Source: CAVQMC01 sp963713505
Lineage (GTDB): Bacteria; Bacteroidota; Ignavibacteria; Ignavibacteriales; Ignavibacteriaceae
Direction: 5' to 3'
NCBI GenBank assembly: GCA_963713505.1
Contig: CAVQMC010000002.1
Coordinates: 62,001-126,000, forward strand
DNA length: 64,000 nucleotides
Position numbers and translations under genes: made by a program. Position 1 is the first letter of the stretch; the number at the start of each line of letters is the position of its first letter. The notes under the pieces were generated by a model. It was given only the letters and a program-made list of their open reading frames with translations, ran no database searches and had not been told where the DNA came from. Positions 15,537 through 23,934 of this stretch are shown here, in pieces.

Positions 15537-16994
15537 ATGAACCTTTCTTCGGATTTCGACCTTACCCAATTTGACCAATGCCGCCTGCTGGTGGTGGGCG
15601 ACCTGATGATCGATGAATATGTCTGGGGAAACGTGGATCGCATCTCACCGGAAGCACCGGTGCAGGTGGTAGCCGTCAATAACCAGGATTATACCCTGGG
15701 CGGATCCGGCAATGTCGTTAATAATCTGGCAGCCCTGGGGGCGGAAGTCGCGGTGCTGGGAGTTGTCGGAACCGGCCGAGACGGCGAACTGCTGCTGAAT
15801 ATTCTGTCGGAACTCGGTTCAGATCCTGCCGGTATCATTCAAGAGACCGGACGGCCGACAACTAAAAAAACGCGTATTATTGCCGAACATCAGCAGGTGC
15901 TGCGCATTGACCGCGAAACGAAAAAGAAAATATCGGCGAATACATTTGCCTCGATCAGCGCATTGGCAGAAAAAATTATACCGGATGTGGATGTAATTCT
16001 GATTTCAGACTACGGCAAAGGCCTGATCACCCGGGAGTTGATCGCGAAACTGGTCACGCTTGCCGCTGCCGGCGGCAAGATGATCATTGCCGATCCGAAA
16101 GGGCTGGATTTTTCAAAGTATGCCGGGGTTACCTTGCTCACACCCAACAGGAAAGAAGCCTCGCTTGCCTCGGGTATCGAAATTATGGATCAGGAAAGCC
16201 TTGCCGCAGCAGGCAGCCTGTTGCTTAAAAAATCAGGGATTGACAAACTATTGATCACCTGCGGCAAAGACGGCATGGTGTTTTTCGAGCCGGGGCACGA
16301 ACCGTTTACCATCCATACCAAAGCCCGGGAGGTTTATGATGTATCCGGTGCCGGAGATACCGTAATCGCGGTGTTGGGCCTGGGGATTGCGGCCGGGCTG
16401 TCGTTTAAAGAGGCGGTGGCGCTGGCCAACACGGCTGCCGGTATTGTCGTCGGCAAAGTTGGAACTGCAACCGTAACCCGCGAGGAACTTGCGCAGGCCT
16501 TGCTGCAGCCGGCTGACAGCACGGTATCCAAGTACAAAACGATCAAGGAACTGGCCGAACTCAGCCGCAAGCTGCATAATGATCGCAAACGCATTGTGTT
16601 AACCAACGGCTGCTTTGATCTGTTGCACACGGGTCACATCAAGCTGTTTGCGGCGTCTAAACGATTAGGTGATGTGTTGATCGTCGCCCTTGATGACGAT
16701 GACTCCGTCAAGCGCCTTAAAGGTGCGGATCGACCGGTCATCAGCGCTGCAGAGCGGGTGGGCATTCTCAGTGCCCTGGACAGTGTGGATTACGTGGTTG
16801 TTTTTGCCACCCATCAATTGGATGATGTCATTAAATCTATCCGGCCTGATATAATTACCAAAGGCAGCAACTACGATTCCGAAGCGGTGGAGGGGCACGA
16901 AATCGTCGAAAACTTCGGTGGCCGGGTGGCTTTGGTTCCCATCACCGAAGAAATTTCTTCATCACAAATCATCAATAATATAAAGAATAAGTGA
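15537..16994 (+). CDS. hldE: Bifunctional heptose 7-phosphate kinase / heptose 1-phosphate adenylyltransferase
   Basis: Makes ADP-glycero-manno-heptose for the LPS inner core. 485 residues. Domain 1 (about 1-325) is a ribokinase-type sugar kinase with GGSGNVVNNLAALGA and the anion-hole motif SGAGDTV. Domain 2 (about 350-485) is a nucleotidyltransferase with NGCFDLLHTGHI and the TKGSNYD stretch. Fusion of both domains is the usual HldE form. The ATG at 15537 is 10 bases after the thioesterase stop; its ribosome site is weak. It supports a Gram-negative host with heptose-containing LPS. Confidence 0.96.
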   Translation: MNLSSDFDLTQFDQCRLLVVGDLMIDEYVWGNVDRISPEAPVQVVAVNNQDYTLGGSGNVVNNLAALGAEVAVLGVVGTGRDGELLLNILSELGSDPAGIIQETGRPTTKKTRIIAEHQQVLRIDRETKKKISANTFASISALAEKIIPDVDVILISDYGKGLITRELIAKLVTLAAAGGKMIIADPKGLDFSKYAGVTLLTPNRKEASLASGIEIMDQESLAAAGSLLLKKSGIDKLLITCGKDGMVFFEPGHEPFTIHTKAREVYDVSGAGDTVIAVLGLGIAAGLSFKEAVALANTAAGIVVGKVGTATVTREELAQALLQPADSTVSKYKTIKELAELSRKLHNDRKRIVLTNGCFDLLHTGHIKLFAASKRLGDVLIVALDDDDSVKRLKGADRPVISAAERVGILSALDSVDYVVVFATHQLDDVIKSIRPDIITKGSNYDSEAVEGHEIVENFGGRVALVPITEEISSSQIINNIKNK

Positions 16995-17031
16995 AATTTG
17001 TTGATTGGTTAGACAAAAAAGATTGAGACGG

Positions 17032-17060
17032 TTGACAGAAACCGCTTGACTACTTATTAT
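17032..17060 (+). promoter_or_regulatory. Strong sigma-70 promoter of the initiator tRNA
   Basis: Consensus TTGACA (17032-17037), exactly 17 bases, then TATTAT (17055-17060). Predicted start about 40 bases before the tRNA. Confidence 0.7.
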
Positions 17061-17107
17061 TGTTCCGTTAAAGGTACCATTACAAAAATAAACCAATACA
17101 AAATTGA

Positions 17108-17184
<77 letters not shown>

Positions 17185-17241
17185 AAATAAAATAAAGGGC
17201 TTAGATGAAAATTTAAACCTTTTTTTATTTCGAAAAGCCGC

Positions 17242-17727
17242 CTATCGAATATTCAGCACTAAAGGCAATTTCATTTCCACGACGTCCCCTATTTCAACCC
17301 CATTTCTGCTGAACCAGCCTTGGTTTACCTCTAACGCATAGGCCGCCGGCTGAATAGAAGGATATTGCTTGTCAGTTTGCAGCGGGAGCATGGCCTGGAT
17401 GCTGAAAATCCGGCCGGATTTATCAAGATAAGCAATCGACAGCGGAATAAAGGTATCCTTCATCCAGAAATTTCTTGGCCGCAGGTCTGAAAATATGAAT
17501 AACATGCCCCGGTTTTTGGGCAATTCATCGCGCTGGGATAGTCCACAGCCGCGTGAGGTGGGGGTGGTCGCCAACTCAACGCTGAGCGGGTTGCCTTTGA
17601 TGTAAATGGTGCCAGTCGGCAATTCGATTGGACAGGCCGGAGAAACTGGGGCCGCGATAATTAAAATCATAAACAGTCCGATGAACGTGCCGATGGTAAA
17701 TATCCTTTTTAAAAACCAATATTCCAT
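17242..17727 (-). CDS. DUF192 family exported protein
   Basis: 161 residues with an N-terminal hydrophobic export signal (about residues 9-29), then a single DUF192 domain. Family features visible are the TRGCGLSQRDELPKNRGMLF stretch (about 60-78) and FWMKDTFIPLSIAYLD (about 86-102). The fold is a small beta barrel; the biochemical role is unknown. It ends 57 bases from the tRNA on the other strand. Its upstream region overlaps the octamer/GTAGAAATTCCGAG repeat. Confidence 0.88.
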   Translation of the reverse strand: MEYWFLKRIFTIGTFIGLFMILIIAAPVSPACPIELPTGTIYIKGNPLSVELATTPTSRGCGLSQRDELPKNRGMLFIFSDLRPRNFWMKDTFIPLSIAYLDKSGRIFSIQAMLPLQTDKQYPSIQPAAYALEVNQGWFSRNGVEIGDVVEMKLPLVLNIR

Positions 17728-17821
17728 CGTTCCGCCATTCCATTATTCCATTTTCGGTGCAAATTCGAAAGTCTCCGAAAATCTCCATATTCTCAGATAG
17801 TTGTAGAAATTCCGAGACCTT
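17712..17821. repeat. Composite repeat: octamer array plus GTAGAAATTCCGAGAC
   Basis: AATATTCC/ATCGTTCC/GCCATTCC/ATTATTCC (17718-17749), then ATTCGAAAG, then GTAGAAATTCCGAGAC (17803-17818). The same three parts in the same order occur at 43093-43203. It lies directly after the stop (minus strand) of the solute-binding gene and runs into the DUF192 start. Confidence 0.7.
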
Positions 17822-17837
17822 AATTTTTCGGTCTGCT

Positions 17838-18722
17838 TCATTCCGGCGGAGGTGCCACCACGCTTTCATAGGGATGGCGCCGGCTAATTAACCCGGCATG
17901 CTCAAAAACATTGAGCGCATTGTCATACAAATCATTTGGAATTCGGATATCCCCATCCCAGGTGCCCGATTTTTGATACATTCCGATTGCCCGGCTTACG
18001 GCCTGCAGTGAATGATCGCTGAAATAATCCGCTTCGGCGGCGGCAATTTGATCCGGTTCGGCGGCATTCGTCCATTCACGAGATGCCCGATATGCATTGG
18101 TAAAGCGTTGCGCCGGTTCGGTTTTCAACCAATCCCAGCGGCATATCAGTGATGAAAAGGCCACCGGCCCGACGGCATCTCCCACCGCAGCGACGATATG
18201 GGCGCAGCCCTCGTGCTCGAGCTGCTGGGGATAAGCGCCCTGCTCATGGAAAAAATCGCCTTCACCCCGGCGCCAGGCATCCATCATTTCTTTAATTGAG
18301 GGTATATTGATCCGCTCGACCTCATCCAGATCAACCCCCATTCTGTGGGCGCCGTAGCGCAGCATGACTTCAGGCTGGCCGCCATGGACATGCATGAAAC
18401 GGCCGGATTTCAGCCGGTTCCAGCTAAAATCGCTGTCGGGTTCTCTGGCAGCGATGAAAAATCCGTCGCGTGTATTGATCTGAGCAAACTGCGCAACGGC
18501 GGGTTGGTGCCCCTTTTCTAAATCGTTCCAGCTCAGGGAAACTGCGGCCTGGGCCACATCCACCCGACCGGAGGCAACCTCGTCGATTATGGAGGCTGCC
18601 GATGGCAATACGGCATAAGCGCCTGCCAGCCCCTCTTTTTTTAGAAATCCACCGGCGATTGCCGCAATCAGTGGAGAATAAAAGGCGGCGTGCCTGAAAA
18701 CCATGATTCTAATGTCAGTCAT
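17838..18722 (-). CDS. Solute-binding protein-like (SsuA/THI5/NMT1 type), no export signal
   Basis: 294 residues with the fold signature of ABC-transporter substrate-binding proteins for aliphatic sulfonates or thiamine precursors. It starts with MTDIRIMVFRHAAFYSPLIA and has GGFLKKEGL and a region with VASGRVDVAQAA. Unlike transported relatives it has no signal peptide, and no permease or ATPase gene is adjacent, so it may be a cytoplasmic ligand binder or enzyme. The start at 18722 has AAGGGG 6 bases upstream; the in-frame TTG at 18737 is less likely. Confidence 0.75.
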   Translation of the reverse strand: MTDIRIMVFRHAAFYSPLIAAIAGGFLKKEGLAGAYAVLPSAASIIDEVASGRVDVAQAAVSLSWNDLEKGHQPAVAQFAQINTRDGFFIAAREPDSDFSWNRLKSGRFMHVHGGQPEVMLRYGAHRMGVDLDEVERINIPSIKEMMDAWRRGEGDFFHEQGAYPQQLEHEGCAHIVAAVGDAVGPVAFSSLICRWDWLKTEPAQRFTNAYRASREWTNAAEPDQIAAAEADYFSDHSLQAVSRAIGMYQKSGTWDGDIRIPNDLYDNALNVFEHAGLISRRHPYESVVAPPPE

Positions 18723-18741
18723 TGTTTCCCCTTTCAAGCGC

Positions 18742-18769
18742 TGGGTGCTGGATACTGGATGCTGGATAT
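18742..18769. repeat. Heptamer array (TGGATRC)
   Basis: TGGGTGC/TGGATAC/TGGATGC/TGGATAT, four period-7 units just upstream of the solute-binding gene. Same family as 14252-14286 and, reversed, 51899-51959. Confidence 0.7.
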
Positions 18770-18824
18770 TTGACGTATAGCGGAGAGCAGTTGATAGCGC
18801 AACTATTTATTGCCGATGAATTTC

Positions 18825-18853
18825 TTGATGTTTCGCAGATACTATTATAAAAT
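18825..18853 (+). promoter_or_regulatory. Sigma-70-type promoter upstream of the riboswitch
   Basis: TTGATG (18825-18830), 17 bases, TAAAAT (18848-18853). The start near 18860 would put the riboswitch at the very 5' end of the transcript. Confidence 0.5.
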
Positions 18854-18875
18854 ATAAAATACATGATTAAATAAG

Positions 18876-18953
18876 AACGAAAAGGCAAAGCTGCCCAGCA
18901 GTGACGCAAAGCCACGGGTCTATAGCATTCAGTTTATGACAGCCGGGCTGCCG
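18876..18953 (+). promoter_or_regulatory. Cyclic-di-GMP-I (GEMM-I) riboswitch
   Basis: The conserved GEMM-I core is visible: GAACGAAAAGGCAAAGC, a short P2-like CTGC-CCA-GCAG helix, GTGACGCAAAGCCACGGGTC, a variable arm, then GACAGCCGGGCTGCC closing with GGCA at the 5' side. It is followed about 160 bases later by a barrel protein gene on the same strand. The P2 loop lacks the usual GNRA tetraloop. No U-rich terminator is obvious, so the expression platform may act on translation or through a weaker structure. Confidence 0.9.
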
Positions 18954-19111
18954 AATTCAGTCCATTCAAATCTTTTGATCTATATTCCAGCGGATATTCA
19001 ATTTGCGCCAGCCGACTATTTGCAGCCTTTCGGGCAGCTTCCGGTTTAACTTTTCGGGCTAATTCTGCCAATCATTTAAAATTTATAATTGTTAAATCCA
19101 GGGAGGAAATT

Positions 19112-19879
19112 ATGAAGAAATTAATTGGGCTGCTCTCGTTGCTGTTGATGCTGTCTTTGCCGACGACATCGTTTGGTTTTGGTTTCGAATTTTCTTTGGG
19201 TGCCTGGTACCAGCAACCCAGCGGCACCTTATCCTTTGATAAAACCACCAATGCGGATGATCTCGATCTTGAAAGTGATCTGGGCTATGATGATCAATGG
19301 AAGCCGACCGGTCGCCTAAAAATTGATATGCCCTTTTTGATTCCCAACCTTTACCTGATGTACACGCCCATGAAATGGAGCGGAACCGGCAGCAAGGATG
19401 TGGATTTCAGCTTTGGGGGTGAAAATTTTCAGGGCAACGTGGATTTCAATTCAGAATTGAAAATGAATCACCTGGATGCTGCCCTGTATTACGGTATACC
19501 CGGTATTCAAACTGCCACCGCCGATGTTCTCAATATTGACCTTGGACTGAATTTCAGATTATTGGATTTTAGAGCTGAAATCGAGCAGCAGGATATTAAT
19601 CAAAAAGAATCGGAAAGTTATCTGTTGCCGATCCCGATGATTTATGGCGGTATGCAAATTGAGCCTGTAAATTGGATCGCCCTGGATTTGGAGGGACGCG
19701 GAATCGCCTATAAAAACAATCATTGGGTGAGCCTGATCGCCCGACTAAAAATCATGCCCTTCGGCCCGCTGTTTGTGGCCGGCGGCTATCGCTATGACAA
19801 TGTAAAAATTGACTACGATGATGTTGATGTCGATGCCGATTTCAAAGGTCCTTTCGCCGAGGCTGGTTTTGATTTTTAA
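19112..19879 (+). CDS. Outer-membrane beta-barrel protein (TIGR04219-like)
   Basis: 255 residues with a clear signal peptide (KKLIGLLSLLLMLSLPTTSF, residues 2-21) and a C-terminal phenylalanine (AEAGFDF) typical of outer-membrane barrels. Alternating hydrophobic strands run throughout. AGGGAGGAAATT precedes the ATG. Expression is probably set by the c-di-GMP-I riboswitch upstream, so this is a surface protein tied to the sessile/motile switch. Assignment to the TIGR04219 family is from overall pattern and is moderately certain. Confidence 0.85.
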   Translation: MKKLIGLLSLLLMLSLPTTSFGFGFEFSLGAWYQQPSGTLSFDKTTNADDLDLESDLGYDDQWKPTGRLKIDMPFLIPNLYLMYTPMKWSGTGSKDVDFSFGGENFQGNVDFNSELKMNHLDAALYYGIPGIQTATADVLNIDLGLNFRLLDFRAEIEQQDINQKESESYLLPIPMIYGGMQIEPVNWIALDLEGRGIAYKNNHWVSLIARLKIMPFGPLFVAGGYRYDNVKIDYDDVDVDADFKGPFAEAGFDF

Positions 19880-19897
19880 TTAATGCGCCCTGCAAAA

Positions 19898-19968
19898 TAT
19901 AGGTCCTATAAGTCATATAGGTCCTATAAACGATATAGGTCCTATAAGTCGAATAGGACCTATATAGG
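19898..19968. repeat. Tandem palindromic repeats (TATAGGTCCTATA)
   Basis: Three 18-bp units containing the near-palindrome TATAGGTCCTATA, then one inverted unit AATAGGACCTATATAGG. They sit between two convergent genes, and the last unit supplies the final codons and stop of the flavoprotein gene. Confidence 0.75.
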
Positions 19969-21549
19969 CTGAAATCCATAATTCAATTGGCCCTCTGAAC
20001 CAAGCCGGATCTGAAGATGTCCGCGCCAGTTCTGGTCATCCTGGGCGGGGCAGTCCTCGCGGAAATGGGCACCCCGGCTTTCTTCCCGGCGCAGGGCCGC
20101 CTGCAAAATAAGTTCGGCAGTCTGGGCCGCAAAACGCAATTCCAGTATCCGCTGCACCTGTCGGGGATCATCCGGGATCGGCAGCTCAGCGGCATCTGTC
20201 TTGATGCCCGCGACCACCGCTGCGGCACGGGTCAGACCTTGCCGGTTTCTGAGTATTCCGCCATCATCCCAAAGGGTTTTGCGAAGCCCGGCTAATAGAC
20301 GGGTGGTGGCCGGCTTTATATCATTCGCCGATGAGCTGATTGCCGGTTTTCGGATATCTCCCGGCGGCACCTCAATTCGGCCTTCAGGGATATTATTGGC
20401 CCACTGTCCGGCCGCCTGCCCGGCCCTGGCGCCAAAAACGACGGTTTCGGTCAGGGCATTGCCGCCTCTGCGATTGGCCCCATGCAGCCCGCCGGTTACC
20501 TCACCGGCGGCGAACAACCCCGCAACTGAGGTTGCCCCCTGAGCGTCGATACATACACCGCCCATCACATGGTGCGCCAATGGTGCGACACGCACCGATT
20601 TATGTTTGGCGCCATAGCGTTCCCCCAGAATTTCGCGTGTCGAAGCAGAAAAGGGTTCGGCAGCCCATTGGGACTCCGACACCTCACGAAGATCCAACCA
20701 GACACGATTGCCCTGCCGATAAATTTCGGTGTAAAGCGCCTGGGCCAGACGATCCCGGGCATTGATGCCGGCCGGCCGTTCGGTAATGTTGTACTTGGCA
20801 TGGATTTCTTCGTTATTGTCATTGAATAGCCGGCCGCAATCGGCCAGCTTTGGAGGAATTAAAAACGGCGGAAAGCCCGGCTCTGCAAGGCCTAATGGAT
20901 AAAATTGGACGAATTCCATGTCCTGCAGGACCGCACCGGCTGCCAGGGCCAGGCCGTAGCCGTCTCCCAGCATTCGTTGGGGGTTGTCATGCCGGTAAAA
21001 CAATCCACCGGCTCCGCCGGTAGCCAAAACGACTGCTTTGGTGCTGATGGCAAGCCACCGGTTCGTTTCAATCCGATGGGCCAAAACAGCCGACTTTTCC
21101 GGCTGACTTTTAAGGTCGGCCACCAAAAGCCCGCTTAAAAACCGAACTCCCATGCTGCGGGCTTGTTGGGCCAGGCAGTTAATTATTTCCTCACCCCAGA
21201 TAAACGGACGCCCCTCAGAGATGAGATTGCCTTTGTGAAAGCGGCCTTTCAGGCCCCATTTCACAAGTTCCTGCAGCCGCAGGGGACCTTCTTCAACCAA
21301 GATATCCACCAGTTCCAGCTGATTGATTCCGCGACCGGCATTGAGCGTTTGTTTCAAATGGGTCTCAAATGGTTCGCCTGCCGGGGTGCCGGCAAAGACA
21401 CCACCGCTCAGGATCGTACAGGTTCCCTTGCCGGGGGAGCCCTTTGAAATCACGGCCACATCACAGTCCATCCTTCTGGCGGCGATAGCGGCTCGCAAGC
21501 CGGCGGCACCGCTGCCGATCACCAGGACGTCACAATCGAAATGCTCCAA
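19960..21549 (-). CDS. FAD-dependent flavoprotein, L-aspartate oxidase / fumarate reductase family
   Basis: 529 residues. FAD-binding VIGSGAAGLRAAIAA at the N-terminus; GGAGGLFYRHDNP; the substrate-site HHVMGGV; FAAGEVTGGLHGANRRGGNA; and a helical C-terminal domain ending in RREESRGAHFREDCP. This is the architecture shared by NadB and the fumarate reductase/succinate dehydrogenase flavoproteins. No iron-sulfur or membrane subunit gene is adjacent, which favours a stand-alone oxidase such as NadB, but nadA and nadC are not in the window. I leave the symbol empty. Confidence 0.85.
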   Translation of the reverse strand: MEHFDCDVLVIGSGAAGLRAAIAARRMDCDVAVISKGSPGKGTCTILSGGVFAGTPAGEPFETHLKQTLNAGRGINQLELVDILVEEGPLRLQELVKWGLKGRFHKGNLISEGRPFIWGEEIINCLAQQARSMGVRFLSGLLVADLKSQPEKSAVLAHRIETNRWLAISTKAVVLATGGAGGLFYRHDNPQRMLGDGYGLALAAGAVLQDMEFVQFYPLGLAEPGFPPFLIPPKLADCGRLFNDNNEEIHAKYNITERPAGINARDRLAQALYTEIYRQGNRVWLDLREVSESQWAAEPFSASTREILGERYGAKHKSVRVAPLAHHVMGGVCIDAQGATSVAGLFAAGEVTGGLHGANRRGGNALTETVVFGARAGQAAGQWANNIPEGRIEVPPGDIRKPAISSSANDIKPATTRLLAGLRKTLWDDGGILRNRQGLTRAAAVVAGIKTDAAELPIPDDPRQVQRILELRFAAQTAELILQAALRREESRGAHFREDCPAQDDQNWRGHLQIRLGSEGQLNYGFQPI

Positions 21550-21669
21550 TAGTCTCTCCTTTGTGTCTTTAGGCTAAATAACTCTGGTTTGAGTTTTTAA
21601 TGAATTTAGGGTATTATATAAGAAATTTGGTTTGAGTCAAATTATACAGCGATATATGGACTTTTATTT

Positions 21670-22005
21670 ATGACATCCCCCAAATCATCACATCACCTCC
21701 GGCCAAGTGATCGGCGCTCACGCCTCGATCGCCGCTGGATAAAATCCCACTACCACGGTGAAGAAAGGCGCAGCGGAAAAGACCGGCGGTCGGAAATCGA
21801 ATTAAGAAGCTTGCATAGAGATCTGCCGGTGCCGGAAAATTCCGAATCTAAAAAACTTGTCGGGTTGGAAAGGCTGCTGGTGTCGAATACCATTCAGTTG
21901 GAAGCCGTCATCCGCCTGTTGCTCGCAAAAGGAATCCTGAATGAAAAAGAATTGCTGGCCATGATGAAAACAGTTCAGGCGGAATATCAGAACAATTCGA
22001 TTTAG
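21670..22005 (+). CDS. Hypothetical basic protein with RRSxxDRR-type repeats
   Basis: 111 residues, not recognised. The N-terminal half is very basic and carries SDRRSRLDRRW and ERRSGKDRRSE, a pattern of RRS-x-x-DRR that recurs twice. The C-terminal half (about 60-105) is predicted helical (LERLLVSNTIQLEAVIRLL). Similar Arg-rich tags are seen ahead of PilZ-like or regulatory proteins in Desulfobacterota, but no such domain is present. Divergent from the flavoprotein gene. The upstream ribosome site is weak. Confidence 0.6.
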   Translation: MTSPKSSHHLRPSDRRSRLDRRWIKSHYHGEERRSGKDRRSEIELRSLHRDLPVPENSESKKLVGLERLLVSNTIQLEAVIRLLLAKGILNEKELLAMMKTVQAEYQNNSI

Positions 22006-22177
22006 CGACTCCCCGCAATCCCCAATTGCTTTGATCCGGGAATAAAATTTCAGCTTACCCTAAAGAGGATCGAGTCTGCTGTATTGCAGAATCGAAAATA
22101 GGACTAATATTATTACCTGTAAATAGGGTTAAAGCAAAAACCAGCCCCATTCATCGCAACAATAAAGGAGAACAATT

Positions 22178-23092
22178 ATGACCGATAAAGCCAAAGCCAT
22201 GGTCCTGGCTTCCTTTGCGGCCGATGCGCTTGCCCTTGGCGTTCACTGGATTTACAACACCAACGTCATCGATAAAAAGTGGGGACGGGTGGAAGAATAT
22301 ATTACGCCTGAAAGACCCACCTTTCACCCCACCAAAAAGCTTGGCGAATTTACCCATTACGGCGACCAGGCTCTGGTGCTGATGCAATCGGTTGCCGCAA
22401 GTTCCGGATTTGATATAAGTAATTTTGCCGATAAGTGGCAGCATTTTGTTAAGTCCTACGAGGGGTATATTGACGGGGCCACCAAGGGCACCATTGAAAA
22501 TATTAAGGCTGGTAAAGAACCAACCGCGGCCGGCTCTGATTCGGACGACTTTGCCGGTGCCGCTCGAATTGCACCGCTGGTCTATAGGTATCGCGACAAC
22601 TTGACCACACTGTTAGACAGTGCCAGAGCCCAGACCCGGGTAACCCACAACAATCAGCAGGTAATTGACAGCGCCGCATTTTTTGGCAGCGTGGCCTTCA
22701 AAGTTCTAGCGGGAGAGCGGCCGTTAAAGGCGATCCAACTGACATTAGAGGCGCAATTTAATCGGGAGCCGTATTCAAAATGGGTGGCAGATGGTATAAA
22801 CAGCGCTGAAAAAGACACCCGTCAGGCAATGCTGGATCTGGGACAGATGTGTGAAATCCACGCCGCCTTTCCCGGTGTGATTCATCTGATCGCCAAGTAC
22901 GAAGATAATCTGCAGGAAGGGTTGATCGAAAATGGCATGGCCGGCGGTGATTCGGCGGGGCGCGGCCTGACTGTCGGAATGGTTCTCGGGGCTCACCTGG
23001 GCATGGATGCGATACCGCCAAAATGGCTTTCCGATCTCAAGGCTTACCCGGAAATTGTCGACCTGATGAATCAGATAGATTCCTCCAAATAA
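22178..23092 (+). CDS. ADP-ribosylglycohydrolase family protein
   Basis: 304 residues of the ADP-ribosylglycohydrolase (DraG/ARH) superfamily, which removes ADP-ribose from proteins or related substrates using two magnesium ions. Family features: ADALALGVHWIY near the N-terminus, GDQALVLMQSV (about 66), and a metal-binding GSDSDDFAGAARIAPL (about 117). AAAGGAGAAC precedes the ATG. No ADP-ribosyltransferase partner or nitrogenase gene is close by. It is followed 13 bases later by rfbC, probably a chance neighbour in one transcript. Confidence 0.88.
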   Translation: MTDKAKAMVLASFAADALALGVHWIYNTNVIDKKWGRVEEYITPERPTFHPTKKLGEFTHYGDQALVLMQSVAASSGFDISNFADKWQHFVKSYEGYIDGATKGTIENIKAGKEPTAAGSDSDDFAGAARIAPLVYRYRDNLTTLLDSARAQTRVTHNNQQVIDSAAFFGSVAFKVLAGERPLKAIQLTLEAQFNREPYSKWVADGINSAEKDTRQAMLDLGQMCEIHAAFPGVIHLIAKYEDNLQEGLIENGMAGGDSAGRGLTVGMVLGAHLGMDAIPPKWLSDLKAYPEIVDLMNQIDSSK

Positions 23093-23105
23093 ATGCCTAA
23101 TTGCC

Positions 23106-23666
23106 ATGAAAACGACTGCTACGCCGCTTGACGGACTCCTTGTCATCGAACCCCGGGTATTCGGGGACAACCGTGGTTTTTTCCTGGAAACGCACAATCA
23201 GCAGCGCTACCGCCAATGCGGTATCGATTGCAGCTTTGTGCAGGATAATCTTTCGTTTTCTGTAAAAGGAACGCTCAGAGGACTCCACTTTCAAATTGCC
23301 AGGCCCCAGGCCAAGCTGGTTCAGGCCCTGACTGGAGAAATATTTGATGTGGCCGTTGACATTCGACCGGACTCGACCACCTTTGGCAAATGGTTTGGAA
23401 TTCGACTGTCGGAGCAAAATAAATATCAGTTATTCATTCCGCAAGGATTTGCGCACGGATTTTGTGTGCTCAGCGACAACGCCCTCTTTTCTTATAAATG
23501 TTCCGCTTATTATGATCCGCAAGATGAAGGTGGTATTCTCTGGTCGGATCAGACCCTTGCGATCGACTGGCCCCTAAAAAATCCGATCTTATCGGAAAAA
23601 GACAGGCAGCTTCCACTTCTGGCAGATCTCACGCCGGACGACTTTCCCCGGGGACCGGCCGATTAG
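23106..23666 (+). CDS. rfbC: dTDP-4-dehydrorhamnose 3,5-epimerase
   Basis: Third step of dTDP-L-rhamnose synthesis. 186 residues, cupin fold. The catalytic regions are visible: RGLHFQIARPQAK (about 59) with the histidine base, and PQGFAHGFCVLSD (about 116). The final WSDQTLAIDWPL is conserved. rfbD follows after a 267-base interval that contains a mobile-like repeat; rfbA and rfbB are not in the window. The product feeds LPS or flagellin glycan rhamnose. Confidence 0.95.
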   Translation: MKTTATPLDGLLVIEPRVFGDNRGFFLETHNQQRYRQCGIDCSFVQDNLSFSVKGTLRGLHFQIARPQAKLVQALTGEIFDVAVDIRPDSTTFGKWFGIRLSEQNKYQLFIPQGFAHGFCVLSDNALFSYKCSAYYDPQDEGGILWSDQTLAIDWPLKNPILSEKDRQLPLLADLTPDDFPRGPAD

Positions 23667-23819
23667 CTGCTCAATTTTGATAATGAAGGGCACAAAGGGT
23701 CATGAATAAGAGGGTTGATCTTCGAAATGCTAAAGATTGGCAAAAGGTTGTAGTACCCAATTTTCAAATAATATTTCTTAAATGAATATCGGAAATAAAT
23801 TGAAAAAAACCAAATATAA

Positions 23820-23934
23820 TTATGCGAAGCATAAAAAAATTAATCCGCCGGACCTTCGCTTTAATAAAAATCTTCAGATTAAAAAACAACTGGCAATCAT
23901 TCGAGTAGGATTTTGCAGCGGGGCGGATTAATTA
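23820..23934. repeat. MITE-like element, copy B, abutting rfbD start
   Basis: About 115 bp: hairpin TTATGCGAAGCATAA, then AATTAATCCGCC (23838-23849), A-rich interior, and the exact inverse GGCGGATTAATT (23922-23933). The ATG of rfbD starts within the last base of the element, so the element provides the rfbD ribosome-binding region (GCGGGGCGG). Confidence 0.65.

Noticed and set aside
18812..18819. GCCGATGA as a FliA -10 upstream of the riboswitch
   Set aside because: No TAAA-like -35 at 15 or 16 bases; a housekeeping promoter fits better.
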